From Nonomuraea antri (GTDB lineage Bacteria > Actinomycetota > Actinomycetes > Streptosporangiales > Streptosporangiaceae), in assembly GCF_013283785.1 (NCBI RefSeq), contig NZ_JABCPZ010000009.1, positions 39,243 to 103,242 of the forward strand: a stretch of 64,000 nucleotides of DNA, written 5' to 3'. The position numbers and the translations under genes are program-made. Shown here piece by piece: positions 8,308 to 17,801 of this stretch; position 1 is the stretch's first letter; each line of letters starts with the position of its first letter. The notes beneath the pieces are model-generated. The model was given only the letters and a program-made list of their open reading frames with translations. It did not search any database and had not been told where the DNA came from.

Positions 8308-8395
8308 GACACCTCCAGGTGTGTGTAGGGGGTTCTGGCGTCCTGATCATCACCGCATATTTGACAAGGAGACAAATCACGATTCGATTACTTTA

Positions 8396-8419
8396 GTTTG
8401 GAAATTGTGCTTTCCAAAC
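8396..8419. promoter_or_regulatory. AT-rich 9-bp inverted repeat between glpK and the M4 peptidase gene
   Basis: GTTTGGAAA, six-base centre, TTTCCAAAC: a perfect dyad that stands out in GC-rich DNA. It is 88 bp upstream of the M4 start and 31 bp past the glpK stop. It may be a repressor site for the peptidase gene or a glpK transcription end. Position and base composition favour an operator, but I cannot decide. Confidence 0.4.
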
Positions 8420-8449
8420 AGAAACGCGCATTCGATCGTCCGGCGTTTC

Positions 8450-9961
<1,512 letters not shown>

Positions 9962-9981
9962 GGTTCTCCTCCGGGTTCGGG

Positions 9982-10788
9982 TCAGACGCGGCCCGCGTCC
10001 TCGACGTCGGGCTCGGGCTCGGGCAGGAATCGGGCGATCAGCAGCTGGTAGAGCCCGGCGCCCACCAGCCCGCCGATCAGGGGTCCGATGATGGGCACCC
10101 AGAAGTACGGGTCGCCGTACTGATCTCGCCAGGCGCCCGAGTACCCGGTGAGGAAGCTGGCCAGGCGCGGCCCGAAGTCGCGCGCCGGGTTGATGGCGTA
10201 ACCGGCGTTGGTTCCCCATGCCATGCCGATGCCCACGATGAGCAGGCCGATGACGACCGGGCTGAGGTTGGCGCTGGGCGCCAGGTTGTGCGAGTCGGAC
10301 AGCGCGTAGATGACGAACAGCAGGATCGCGGTGCCGATGATCTGGTCGCGGAAGCCGCCCCACATGCCCACCGGCAGCTCGCCGTTACCCGGCAGGGTGG
10401 AGAAGACGCCCTGGGTCTTCAGCGTGTGCTCCGGGTCGGCCTTGGTCAGCACCTCGGTGTAGTTCCAGCGCACCAGCAGCGCCCCGGCGAACGCGCCGGC
10501 GGTCTGGGCCAGCGCGTACGGCAGCACCTTGGCCCACGGGAAGCCGCGGAAGGCGGCGAAGGCCAGCGTGACGGCCGGGTTGAGATGGGCGCCGGTGATG
10601 CGCCCGGCCACGTAGACGCCGAGCGCCACGCCGATGCCCCAGGCCCAGGCGATGCTGTCGTGGTCGCCCAGCTCGGCCGCGCTCACCTGGGCGACGACGC
10701 CCACGCCGAACAGGATCAGCACCATCGTCCCGGCGAACTCGGCGATGAGTTCACCGGCCAGCCCGATCCGATTGAGACGTTCGACCAC
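9982..10788 (-). CDS. glpF: Glycerol facilitator (MIP family aquaglyceroporin)
   Basis: A 268-residue inner-membrane channel. The two half-helix signatures are GAHLNPAVT and [10 protein letters not shown]. The Asp after the second NPAR is the residue that marks glycerol facilitators rather than water-only aquaporins. Six hydrophobic segments fit the MIP fold, starting with [19 protein letters not shown]. It is the first gene of the glpF-glpK unit and is transcribed divergently from glpD across about 113 bp of regulatory DNA. Confidence 0.95.
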   Translation of the reverse strand: MVERLNRIGLAGELIAEFAGTMVLILFGVGVVAQVSAAELGDHDSIAWAWGIGVALGVYVAGRITGAHLNPAVTLAFAAFRGFPWAKVLPYALAQTAGAFAGALLVRWNYTEVLTKADPEHTLKTQGVFSTLPGNGELPVGMWGGFRDQIIGTAILLFVIYALSDSHNLAPSANLSPVVIGLLIVGIGMAWGTNAGYAINPARDFGPRLASFLTGYSGAWRDQYGDPYFWVPIIGPLIGGLVGAGLYQLLIARFLPEPEPDVEDAGRV

Positions 10789-10828
10789 GGTTGCCCCCGC
10801 TTTTTGGTGGTGTCGGCGTTGTGTGCCA

Positions 10829-10844
10829 TTCCCTGAACCGGGAA
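10829..10844. promoter_or_regulatory. Candidate operator in the glpF/glpD divergent promoter region
   Basis: TTCCC, six-base centre, GGGAA is followed directly by the palindrome CGTATACG at 10846-10853. Family knowledge: actinomycete glycerol operons are repressed by IclR-type GylR, and no such gene is in the window. Position between the divergent starts supports shared control. The identity of the regulator is inferred. Confidence 0.45.
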
Positions 10845-10901
10845 ACGTATACGGACTGTGAGTGATTGAGCACGCAGAGTTTGAGCAGGGGGCCGGAACT
10901 C

Positions 10902-12590
10902 ATGAACATGACCGGGGCGCTCGACGCCAGGAACCGGCAGGCCGCCGTCGACCGGCTGGCCACGCAGACGTTCGACGTGCTCGTCATCGGCGGCGGCGTG
11001 ACCGGCGCGGGCGCCGCGCTGGACGCCGCCTCCCGCGGCCTGCGCGTCGCGCTGGTGGAGAGCCAGGACCTGGCCGCGGGCACGTCGAGCAGGTCGAGCA
11101 AGCTGATCCACGGCGGGCTGCGCTACCTGGAGCAGTTCGACTTCAAGCTGGTCCGCGAGGCGCTGAAGGAACGCGACCTGCTGGTCTCGCGGCTGGCCCC
11201 GCACCTGGTCAAGCCGGTCACGTTCCTGTACCCGCTGCAGCGCGGCATGATCGAGCGGCCCTACGTCGGCGCCGGGCTCACCCTGTACGACACGCTGGAG
11301 GGCATGCGCCGGCCGATGCCCAGGCACCGGTACCTGTCGGTCAAGGAGTCGCGCAGGATGGTGCCGGGGCTGCGTGCCGACGCGTTGTCCGGCGGCATGA
11401 TCTACTTCGACGCCCAGGTGGACGACGCCCGCTTCACCCTCGCCTTGGCCAGGACGGCCGCCGCGCACGGCGCGGTGATCGCCACCCGCGCCCGGGCCGT
11501 CGAGATGCTGCGCGACCAGGGCAGCGAGCGGATCGTCGGCGCCCGCGTGCGCGACGAGGAGAGCGGCCGCGAGCTCGACGTCAAGGCCGACGCCGTGGTC
11601 GTGTGCGCCGGGGTGTGGACCGACCCGGTCAACGCGCTGCCCGGCGCGGCGCCGGCCGGGTTCAAGGTCAGGATGTCGAAGGGCGTGCACATCATGGTGC
11701 CCGGCGACGCCATCGCGTCGTCCACCGGCATGATCATCCCGACCGAGAAGAGCGTGCTGTTCATCATCCCGTGGACCAGGCGGCGGTGGATCGTCGGCAC
11801 CACCGACACCGACTACGACGGCGACAGGGCGGAGCCCGCCGCCACCGGCGAGGACATCGACTACCTCCTGGAACACGCCAACGCGGTGCTGTCCAGGCCG
11901 CTGACCCGCGACGACGTGGTCGGCGTCTACGTGGGGCTGCGGCCGCTGGTGGCCGCCGACGAGAGCTCGGCCACCACCAAGCTGTCACGCGAGCACGTCG
12001 TGGACGTGCCGATGCCCGGGCTGGCCACGATCGCCGGCGGGAAGTTCACCACGTACCGGGTGATGGCCAAGGACGTGATCGACGCCGCGCTGGAGGGCTT
12101 CGACGTGCCCGATTCAGTCACCGACAAGCTCCCGCTGATCGGCGCCGACGGGCTGCCCGCGGTGCGCGCGTCGGTGCGCCGCCTGGTGCAGGACCACGAC
12201 CTGGACACCGACGTCGTCAACCACCTCATCAGGCGCTACGGCACGCTCGCGCTGGAGGTGCTGGCTGTGATCGACGCCGACCACTCGCTGGCCGAGCCGC
12301 TGGTGCCCGGCTGCCCGTGGATCAGGGCCGAGGTGGTCTACGCCGTCACGCACGAGGGCGCGCTGCACGCCGAGGACGTGCTGTCGCGCAGGACCCGGAT
12401 GCTCATCGAGGCCATCCCGCCCGCGCTCGACGCCGCCCCGGTGGTGGCCCGGCTGATGGCGGGCCTGCTCGGCTGGGACGAGGCCAGGGTCGAGGCGGAG
12501 GTGGCGCGCTGCCGCACCCTGATCGAGGCCGAGCAGCGGGCGCTGGCCGAGGCCACCGCCCCGCGCCGGGAGCCGGCCGCGGCCTCGTGA
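10902..12590 (+). CDS. glpD: FAD-dependent sn-glycerol-3-phosphate dehydrogenase
   Basis: A 562-residue protein from ATG 10902, with GGGGGCCGG upstream; TTG 10866 is the next option. It oxidises glycerol 3-phosphate to dihydroxyacetone phosphate and passes electrons to the quinone pool at the membrane. The FAD-binding loop is VLVIGGGVTGAGAALDAASRG at about residues 27-47, followed by the DAO-family segments SSRSSKLIHGGLRYLE, GGMIYFDAQVDDARF and VGLRPLVA, and a GlpD C-terminal domain. It completes the route begun by GlpF and GlpK and is expressed divergently from them. Confidence 0.96.
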   Translation: MNMTGALDARNRQAAVDRLATQTFDVLVIGGGVTGAGAALDAASRGLRVALVESQDLAAGTSSRSSKLIHGGLRYLEQFDFKLVREALKERDLLVSRLAPHLVKPVTFLYPLQRGMIERPYVGAGLTLYDTLEGMRRPMPRHRYLSVKESRRMVPGLRADALSGGMIYFDAQVDDARFTLALARTAAAHGAVIATRARAVEMLRDQGSERIVGARVRDEESGRELDVKADAVVVCAGVWTDPVNALPGAAPAGFKVRMSKGVHIMVPGDAIASSTGMIIPTEKSVLFIIPWTRRRWIVGTTDTDYDGDRAEPAATGEDIDYLLEHANAVLSRPLTRDDVVGVYVGLRPLVAADESSATTKLSREHVVDVPMPGLATIAGGKFTTYRVMAKDVIDAALEGFDVPDSVTDKLPLIGADGLPAVRASVRRLVQDHDLDTDVVNHLIRRYGTLALEVLAVIDADHSLAEPLVPGCPWIRAEVVYAVTHEGALHAEDVLSRRTRMLIEAIPPALDAAPVVARLMAGLLGWDEARVEAEVARCRTLIEAEQRALAEATAPRREPAAAS

Positions 12591-12600
12591 ACCGGGCGGG

Positions 12601-13746
12601 TCACAGGCGGTAGACGCGGCGGGCGTTGCCCGAGCCGATCATGTGGGCGATCCTGGCCGCGTCGGCGTTCGTCCACTCCCCCGCCGCCAGCCGCGACGCC
12701 AGCGCCGCCGCCAGCGACCGCCGGAAGTACAGCGCGCCGAGATAGCAGGTCTCGGCCACGCCGTGGCAGTCGGAGCTGTAGAGCTGCTTGTGGAACGGGG
12801 CCAGCGCGAGCAGTTCGTCCATGAGGCGGGCCGACCCGGCCGCGGTGTGCGCGAGCGCGAGCCCGAGGTCGACGTAGACGTGCGGGAACACGTTGGCCAG
12901 GTAGGCGGCCTGGCGCAGGAACGGGTAGCAGTGCAGCAGGATCACCGGCACGCCGACGGGCTGCAGCGCCCTGATGAAGCCGCTCAGCCTGGCCGGGTCG
13001 GTGCGGTGCAGGTCGCGGACGGGGCCGCCGAACCCGGCGTGGACCTGCAGCGGCAGGCCGCCGTCCCTGGCCACGTCCACGGCCGTCCAGAGCAGGTGAC
13101 GCAGCAGCGTGGGCTCGGTCAGCGGCTCCTTGGGGTCGGACAGGCGGCGGTTGGCCGCCGCGATCACCGCGCCCCTGCTCGGCCTGGACGGTTCGAAGTC
13201 GAAGCCGCACCGGCGGCCGATGACGGTCTTCAGCCCGACCGCCCCCGCCGCCCTGGCGGTCAGCTCGTCGCCGAGCACGTCCATGTAGTCGACGGCGGCC
13301 TCGGCCAGCTCGGCCACGTCCTGCTCGATCTGCTCGATCCTGACGATCTCGTCGGCGGCCGCGCCGCCCTGCCGGCCCATCTCGGCCGCCGAGAGCAGGC
13401 CGGCGTCCTCCGTGCCGGTGTCGACCAGGAACGCCACCACGCCGGAGGCGCGCAGCAGCCGCCGGTTCACCTCGTCGGCGCCCAGCTCGGCGCGGCGGGC
13501 CAGGTAGGTGGCGGGCGCGGCGTGCGGCGCCAGGTCCAGCACGGGCGCGCACCAGCGGCGCAGCCCGGCGCCGAACGGGGTGTCGAAGTGCGTGGTGCCC
13601 GGCGGGGCGGGCGCGCCGCCCTCGTTGATGAGCAGCTCGAACCCGGCCCTGGTCAGCTCGTCGCGGCGAACCCCGTGACAGTGGTGGTCGACCAGCGGGG
13701 CGAGCAGGGCGTCACGCACCGTATCGGGCAGGTCTACGGGGAGCAT
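12601..13746 (-). CDS. Amidohydrolase-superfamily TIM-barrel enzyme (FluG N-terminal-domain type)
   Basis: A 381-residue protein. The first metal-binding strand is LVDHHCHG (about residues 18-25). Later strands carry PLQVHAGFGG, PVILLHCYPFLR and LYSSDCHG, the His/Asp ligands expected of a metal-dependent amidohydrolase; LYSSD near the end matches the FluG/gamma-glutamyl-amide hydrolase branch. The likely reaction is hydrolysis of an amide or decarboxylation of a small acid; the substrate is unknown. There is no glutamine-synthetase domain or neighbour, which FluG-like proteins often have. It converges with glpD, their ends 10 bp apart. Confidence 0.8.
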   Translation of the reverse strand: MLPVDLPDTVRDALLAPLVDHHCHGVRRDELTRAGFELLINEGGAPAPPGTTHFDTPFGAGLRRWCAPVLDLAPHAAPATYLARRAELGADEVNRRLLRASGVVAFLVDTGTEDAGLLSAAEMGRQGGAAADEIVRIEQIEQDVAELAEAAVDYMDVLGDELTARAAGAVGLKTVIGRRCGFDFEPSRPSRGAVIAAANRRLSDPKEPLTEPTLLRHLLWTAVDVARDGGLPLQVHAGFGGPVRDLHRTDPARLSGFIRALQPVGVPVILLHCYPFLRQAAYLANVFPHVYVDLGLALAHTAAGSARLMDELLALAPFHKQLYSSDCHGVAETCYLGALYFRRSLAAALASRLAAGEWTNADAARIAHMIGSGNARRVYRL

Positions 13747-13838
13747 GCGGAGACTCTAGGGGGCCGCGCCCGCTTCCCGTGGACGTTTGACGAAGGGAAA
13801 TCCCGGTCCGGGCGGATCGGGCACCCCGCAGGAGCGGC

Positions 13839-13864
13839 CCCGGCGGGAGTGTGTGCCCGCCGGG
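13839..13864 (-). terminator. Terminator hairpin after the anthranilate synthase gene
   Basis: CCCGGCGGG (13839-13847), eight-base loop, CCCGCCGGG (13856-13864): a perfect 9-bp GC stem 18 bases past the trpEG stop. No U-tract follows. Confidence 0.65.
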
Positions 13865-13882
13865 ACCTTCCGCAGGCGACCG

Positions 13883-16012
13883 TCAGGACCGGCGGGTGAG
13901 GCGCAGGACGTTGGCGATGATCTTGGCGCCGGCCCCGCCCTCCTGCGTGAGGATCGACTCGGGGTGGAACTGCACCGCGTAGCGGCGGCGCGCCACGTCC
14001 TCGATGGCCATGACGTTGCCGTCGGGCGTGAGCGCCGTCGGCGTGAAGCCGACCACGCCCGGCCGCTTGGCGTGCAGCGAGTGGTAGCGAGCCGCGGTGA
14101 ACACCTCGGGCAGCCCGTCGAGCAGGGCGCTCTCGCCCAGCCTGCTCACCTGGCCGCGCTTGCCGTGCTCGGGGTAGCCGAGCAGCTCCAGCGAGCCGCC
14201 GTCGTACTCGACCATGGCCTGCAGGCCCAGGCAGACGCCGAAGACCGGCAGGTCGCGGGCGTAGATCTGCTCGATCAGCGCCGACATGCCGAAGTCGGAC
14301 GGCCAGCCGGGACCGGGCGAGAGCACCACCAGGTCGGGCCCGATCTCGTCGATCATGGCGGGCGGGAAGCCGTGGCGCAGCGTCACGACGTCGGCGCCCT
14401 CCTGGCGGAAGTAGTCGGCCAGGGTGTTGACGAAGGAGTCCTCGTGGTCGACGAGCAGCACCTTCATGCCCGCGCCCGGCTGCTCCCTGACCGGCTCGGC
14501 CACCTCGGCGTGCGGCTGGTTGACCGCGGCCAGGGCGCCGAGCAGGGCGCTGGCCTTGAGCTCGGTCTCGCGCTCCTCGGCCTCGGGGTCGGAGTCGAAC
14601 AGCAGCGTCGCACCGGCGCGCACGGTGGCCAGGCCGTTCTTGATCTGCGCGGTACGCAGGGTCAGGCCGGTGTTCATGGAGCCGTCGAAGCCGATGAAGC
14701 CGATCGCGCCGCCGTACCAGCGGCGGGTGGTGGCCTCGTGGTCCTCGATGAACTGCATGGCCCACGTCTTGGGCGCGCCGGTCACGGTGACCGCCCACAT
14801 GTGGGTGAGGAAGGCGTCGAGCGCGTCGAACTCGGGACGCAGGCGGCCCTCGATGTGGTCGACGGTGTGGATCAGGCGGGAGTAGAGCTCGATCTGACGG
14901 CGGCCGATGACCTTGACCGTGCCTGGCACGCAGATGCGCGACTTGTCGTTGCGGTCGACGTCGGTGCACATGGTCAGCTCCGACTCCTCCTTCACGCTGG
15001 ACAGGAGGGTGCGGATGGCCTCGGCGTCCTCGACCGGGTTGCTGCCGCGGGCGATGGTGCCGGAGATCGGGCAGGTCTCGACGCGGTCGCCGTTGACCCG
15101 GACGTACATCTCGGGCGAGGCGCCGACCAGGTGCTCGCCCTCGCCGAGGCTGATGATGAACTCGTACGGCGCCGGGTTGCCGTGCCGCAGCGCGCGGTAG
15201 AAGGCCGACGGGTCGGCGCAGGTGGCGTGGAAGACCTGGCCGGGCACGACCTCGAACAGGTCGCCGCGCTTGAACTTCTCCTTGGCCGCGGCGACGACCT
15301 TGGCGTAGTCGCCCTTCGCCGGGTTCGCCGGCACCTCCTCGGGCACGACCAGCGGGGCCGAGGCGCCGGAGCGCTCCAGGCCGCGGGTGGTGGCGCCGTC
15401 GACGGTGAACTCGTAGCGGTACTCGATACTGGTCTCGCGCTGCCTGTCGATCACGACGAGCCGGTCGGGCAGGTGGAGTACGAGGTCACGCTGGTCGTCG
15501 GGGCGGACGAGCTCGTGCCTGATGGGCTCGAACTGGAAGGCCAGGTCGTAGCCGAAGGCGCCGTACAGGCCGAGGTGCGGGTCGTCGCCCTTGAAGGCGG
15601 CGATGACCTCGCGGATCGCGGTGAAGACGGTGGGCCTGCGACTGCGCATCTCCTCGGGCAGCAGGTCCTCGGACTCGGCGACGTGCACCTTGATACGGTC
15701 GGCCGTCGGCTCCTCGACCGGCTTGCCCGCGGCCAGCAGGCACGAGGCCACGGCGGGCAGCACGACGCGGCCGCGCTCGTTGAGCGCGGTGGCCGAGATG
15801 GTGCGGCCCTTGGCGACCAGTTCGAGGCAGGGGTCGACGTAGCCGAACGCCCATCGGCTGTAGCGGCCCGGGTAGTCCATGCCCGAGGAGAAGGCGCCCC
15901 CGCGCCGCTCGCCCAGGGCGGTCACGATCTCTTCGAGCGCCTCCTCAGGCACGTCACGTGCCTCGCGCTCCACGCCGATGCCGCCGGCCGTGGTATATCC
16001 GCTCGTCTCCAC
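13883..16012 (-). CDS. trpE: Fused anthranilate synthase components I and II (TrpE-TrpG)
   Basis: A 709-residue protein from GTG 16012, with AAAGGGG eight bases upstream; longer in-frame starts run through the attenuator and are rejected. The TrpE part (to about residue 500) makes anthranilate from chorismate and ammonia: FEVVPGQVF, SPEMYVRV, CPISGTIARG, DVDRNDKSR and VTGAPKTWAM are the chorismate-binding motifs. The TrpG glutaminase follows, with LVDHEDSFVNTLADYF, nucleophile Cys594 in GVCLGLQAM, and His683/Glu685 in QFHPES. Fused TrpEG is known from some actinomycetes and rhizobia. No other trp gene is adjacent. Expression is probably set by the attenuator in the 5' leader. A fused enzyme serving phenazine-like secondary metabolism is the alternative, but the Trp-codon leader favours tryptophan supply. 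Confidence 0.95.
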   Translation of the reverse strand: METSGYTTAGGIGVEREARDVPEEALEEIVTALGERRGGAFSSGMDYPGRYSRWAFGYVDPCLELVAKGRTISATALNERGRVVLPAVASCLLAAGKPVEEPTADRIKVHVAESEDLLPEEMRSRRPTVFTAIREVIAAFKGDDPHLGLYGAFGYDLAFQFEPIRHELVRPDDQRDLVLHLPDRLVVIDRQRETSIEYRYEFTVDGATTRGLERSGASAPLVVPEEVPANPAKGDYAKVVAAAKEKFKRGDLFEVVPGQVFHATCADPSAFYRALRHGNPAPYEFIISLGEGEHLVGASPEMYVRVNGDRVETCPISGTIARGSNPVEDAEAIRTLLSSVKEESELTMCTDVDRNDKSRICVPGTVKVIGRRQIELYSRLIHTVDHIEGRLRPEFDALDAFLTHMWAVTVTGAPKTWAMQFIEDHEATTRRWYGGAIGFIGFDGSMNTGLTLRTAQIKNGLATVRAGATLLFDSDPEAEERETELKASALLGALAAVNQPHAEVAEPVREQPGAGMKVLLVDHEDSFVNTLADYFRQEGADVVTLRHGFPPAMIDEIGPDLVVLSPGPGWPSDFGMSALIEQIYARDLPVFGVCLGLQAMVEYDGGSLELLGYPEHGKRGQVSRLGESALLDGLPEVFTAARYHSLHAKRPGVVGFTPTALTPDGNVMAIEDVARRRYAVQFHPESILTQEGGAGAKIIANVLRLTRRS

Positions 16013-16061
16013 TGCTGATGCCCCTTTGCCAAAGATGATCCCCGGGGGCGGACAAGCAGAA

Positions 16062-16125
16062 GGCCGCCTTCCGGGGCGGCCGTCCGTGAATGGAATGCGA
16101 AACTCGCGCCGCCTAGGAGCGGCGC
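16062..16125 (-). promoter_or_regulatory. Trp attenuator: leader hairpin and intrinsic terminator upstream of trpE
   Basis: On the minus strand, a hairpin GCGCCGC/GCGGCGC (16106-16125) lies directly at and after the Trp codons of the leader ORF. It is followed by a terminator GGCCGCC, six-base loop, GGCGGCC (16062-16081) and a U-rich TTCTGCTTGT. The 3' arm of the first hairpin (GGCGGC) can instead pair with GCCGCC of the terminator's 5' arm, giving the antiterminator. So ribosome stalling at Trp codons would favour read-through into trpE. All elements are read from sequence; function is inferred from known ribosome-mediated trp attenuation. Confidence 0.8.
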
Positions 16126-16154
16126 CACCACTGAAGCGTAACGCGATTTCGCAT
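16113..16154 (-). CDS. trpL: trp leader peptide (13 aa, tandem Trp codons)
   Basis: ATG 16154 to TAG 16113 encodes MRNRVTLQWWRRS. The two adjacent TGG codons lie in the 5' arm region of the first leader hairpin, and the stop falls in its loop, the geometry needed for attenuation. The ribosome-binding site is weak. Actinobacterial trp leaders with two or three tandem Trp codons are known. Confidence 0.8.
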   Translation of the reverse strand: MRNRVTLQWWRRS

Positions 16155-16226
16155 GCGAACAGGGTAACCGGCCTACCAAGATCCGCGCAACGCGCGCCAC
16201 GCCCACTCGTCCTGTCCCCACTTTTC

Positions 16227-16247
16227 AATACAGAGCTGTACTGTATT
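16227..16247. promoter_or_regulatory. TetR-type operator just upstream of the SDR gene
   Basis: AATACAG, seven-base centre, CTGTATT, with a nested TACAG-AG-CTGTA at 16229-16240. It ends three bases before the SDR start, so the message is probably leaderless or nearly so and a bound repressor would cover the transcription start. The TetR encoded two genes along is the obvious ligand (inference). Confidence 0.7.
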
Positions 16248-16250
16248 CAT

Positions 16251-17069
16251 ATGAAGATCTGCCTCATCACCGGGGCCTCGGCCGGCATCGGCCTGGCCAC
16301 CGCGCTCGACCTGGTCAAGGCGGGTCACGTCGTCTACGGCGCGGCCCGCAGGGTGGAGCGCATGGAGCCGCTGCGCGCGGCGGGCGGCCACCCGATCGCC
16401 CTGGACGTGACCGACGAGGCCGCCGCGGCCCGCGCGGTCGCCACCGTGCTCGACGCCGAGGGCCGCATCGACGTGCTGGTCAACAACGCCGGCACCGCCG
16501 CGCACGGCGCCACCGAGGAGGTGCCGATGGAGCGGGCCAGGCGCGTGTTCGAGGTCAACTTGTTCGGCCTGGCGCACCTGACCCGGCTCGTGCTGCCGCA
16601 CATGCGCGAGCGCCGCTCCGGCACGATCGTCAACGTCTCGTCGATCGCCGGGGAGATCGCGCTGCCGCTCGGCGCCTGGTACTACGCCTCCAAGCACGCG
16701 CTGGAGGCCTACTCCGACTCGCTCAGGCAGGAGATGCGGCCGTTCGGGGTGCGCGTGGTGCTGGTCCGGCCGGGCATCATCAGGACCGAGTTCGAGCAGG
16801 ACACCCCGCGCGAGCTGCGCGAGACGTCCGGGCACGGCCCGTACGCCGAGCTGGCCGAGCGGTTCGCCGCCAAGACCGAGCAGTCGTTCGGCGGCAAGGT
16901 CAGGGCCTCCGACCCGGCCGTCGTCGCGCGGGCGATCGCCGGGATCGTCGAATCGGCCGATCCGAAGCCTCGCTACGCTGTCGGGTACATGGCCAAGACA
17001 TTGCTGAGGCTCAACCGGATCCTGCCGGACCGCGCCTGGGACAAGCTCATGACCCGCGGGAGCGCCTAG
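16251..17069 (+). CDS. Short-chain dehydrogenase/reductase
   Basis: A 272-residue classical SDR. ATG 16251 directly follows the operator, and the protein begins at the first Rossmann strand: KICLITGASAGIGLATALD with TGxxxGIG for NAD(P). VLVNNAGTA (NNAG), NVSSIAG and the catalytic pair in YYASKHALEAY follow. Length and the C-terminal extension (KPRYAVGYMAKTLLRL) resemble the retinol-dehydrogenase-like SDRs that are often paired with a TetR gene. The substrate is not deducible. It forms an operon with the TetR gene three bases downstream. Confidence 0.92.
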   Translation: MKICLITGASAGIGLATALDLVKAGHVVYGAARRVERMEPLRAAGGHPIALDVTDEAAAARAVATVLDAEGRIDVLVNNAGTAAHGATEEVPMERARRVFEVNLFGLAHLTRLVLPHMRERRSGTIVNVSSIAGEIALPLGAWYYASKHALEAYSDSLRQEMRPFGVRVVLVRPGIIRTEFEQDTPRELRETSGHGPYAELAERFAAKTEQSFGGKVRASDPAVVARAIAGIVESADPKPRYAVGYMAKTLLRLNRILPDRAWDKLMTRGSA

Positions 17070-17072
17070 AAC

Positions 17073-17672
17073 ATGAAGAGCACCACCCGATCCCCTGGCC
17101 GCCCGCGCAGCCAGGAGGCCGACGCGGCCATCCTGGCCGCCGCGCTCGACCTGCTCATCGAGTACGGCGCCGCGCAGCTGAGCATCGAGCAGGTCGCGCA
17201 GCGGGCCGGCGTCACCAGGGCGACGGTCTACCGCAGGTTCGCCGACAAGACGGCGCTGCTGGTGCAGGCGCTGGAGGTGGCCAACCACGACCACGACCCG
17301 GCCTTCGCCGGCTGGCGCGACCTCGACCACATGCTGGCCGAGTGGGCCGACTACCTGAGCCGGCCGCGCTACCGCCGGCTGCTGCGCAGGCTCTTCGGCG
17401 CCGTCGACGACTACCCGGAGCTGGTGAGCACCTACCGCAGCGTCAACAGCGGACGTCGGGCGGCGGCCGTGCGCGAGGCGCTGGGCCAGGCGCAGGAGCG
17501 CGGCGAGCTGCCGCCCGGCCTGGACGTGGCGGTCGTGCAGGAGCTGCTCAACGGCGTGATCATGGGCCATCTGGGCCTGCAGCCCGACACGAGCACCGCG
17601 GCCGAGATCAAGGCGTACCTGGTGGCGATCATGGAGCAGGTGGGGTACCGGCCGGTGCGCGCAGACGGCTGA
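17073..17672 (+). CDS. TetR/AcrR-family repressor of the SDR operon
   Basis: A 199-residue protein. The N-terminal helix-turn-helix is AILAAALDLLIEYGAAQLS then VAQRAGVTRATVYRRFADK (about residues 17-55), preceded by the basic arm RSPGRPRSQ. The C-terminal helical domain is of the AcrR_C type. It sits three bases after the SDR stop and probably autoregulates through the AATACAG/CTGTATT dyad upstream of the SDR. The ligand is likely a substrate or product of the SDR (inference). Confidence 0.9.
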   Translation: MKSTTRSPGRPRSQEADAAILAAALDLLIEYGAAQLSIEQVAQRAGVTRATVYRRFADKTALLVQALEVANHDHDPAFAGWRDLDHMLAEWADYLSRPRYRRLLRRLFGAVDDYPELVSTYRSVNSGRRAAAVREALGQAQERGELPPGLDVAVVQELLNGVIMGHLGLQPDTSTAAEIKAYLVAIMEQVGYRPVRADG

Positions 17673-17801
17673 CCAGATTACATTTCAGGATTTATCACGG
17701 CTTGTTGGCATGCGCCCCTTGCGTCGTCCACAGTCACTCTTCACTCTTCTCGACAGAGGCGTAAAGATCACCTCTCCCCTCCCTGTCGTGAAGGAGAGCG
17801 C

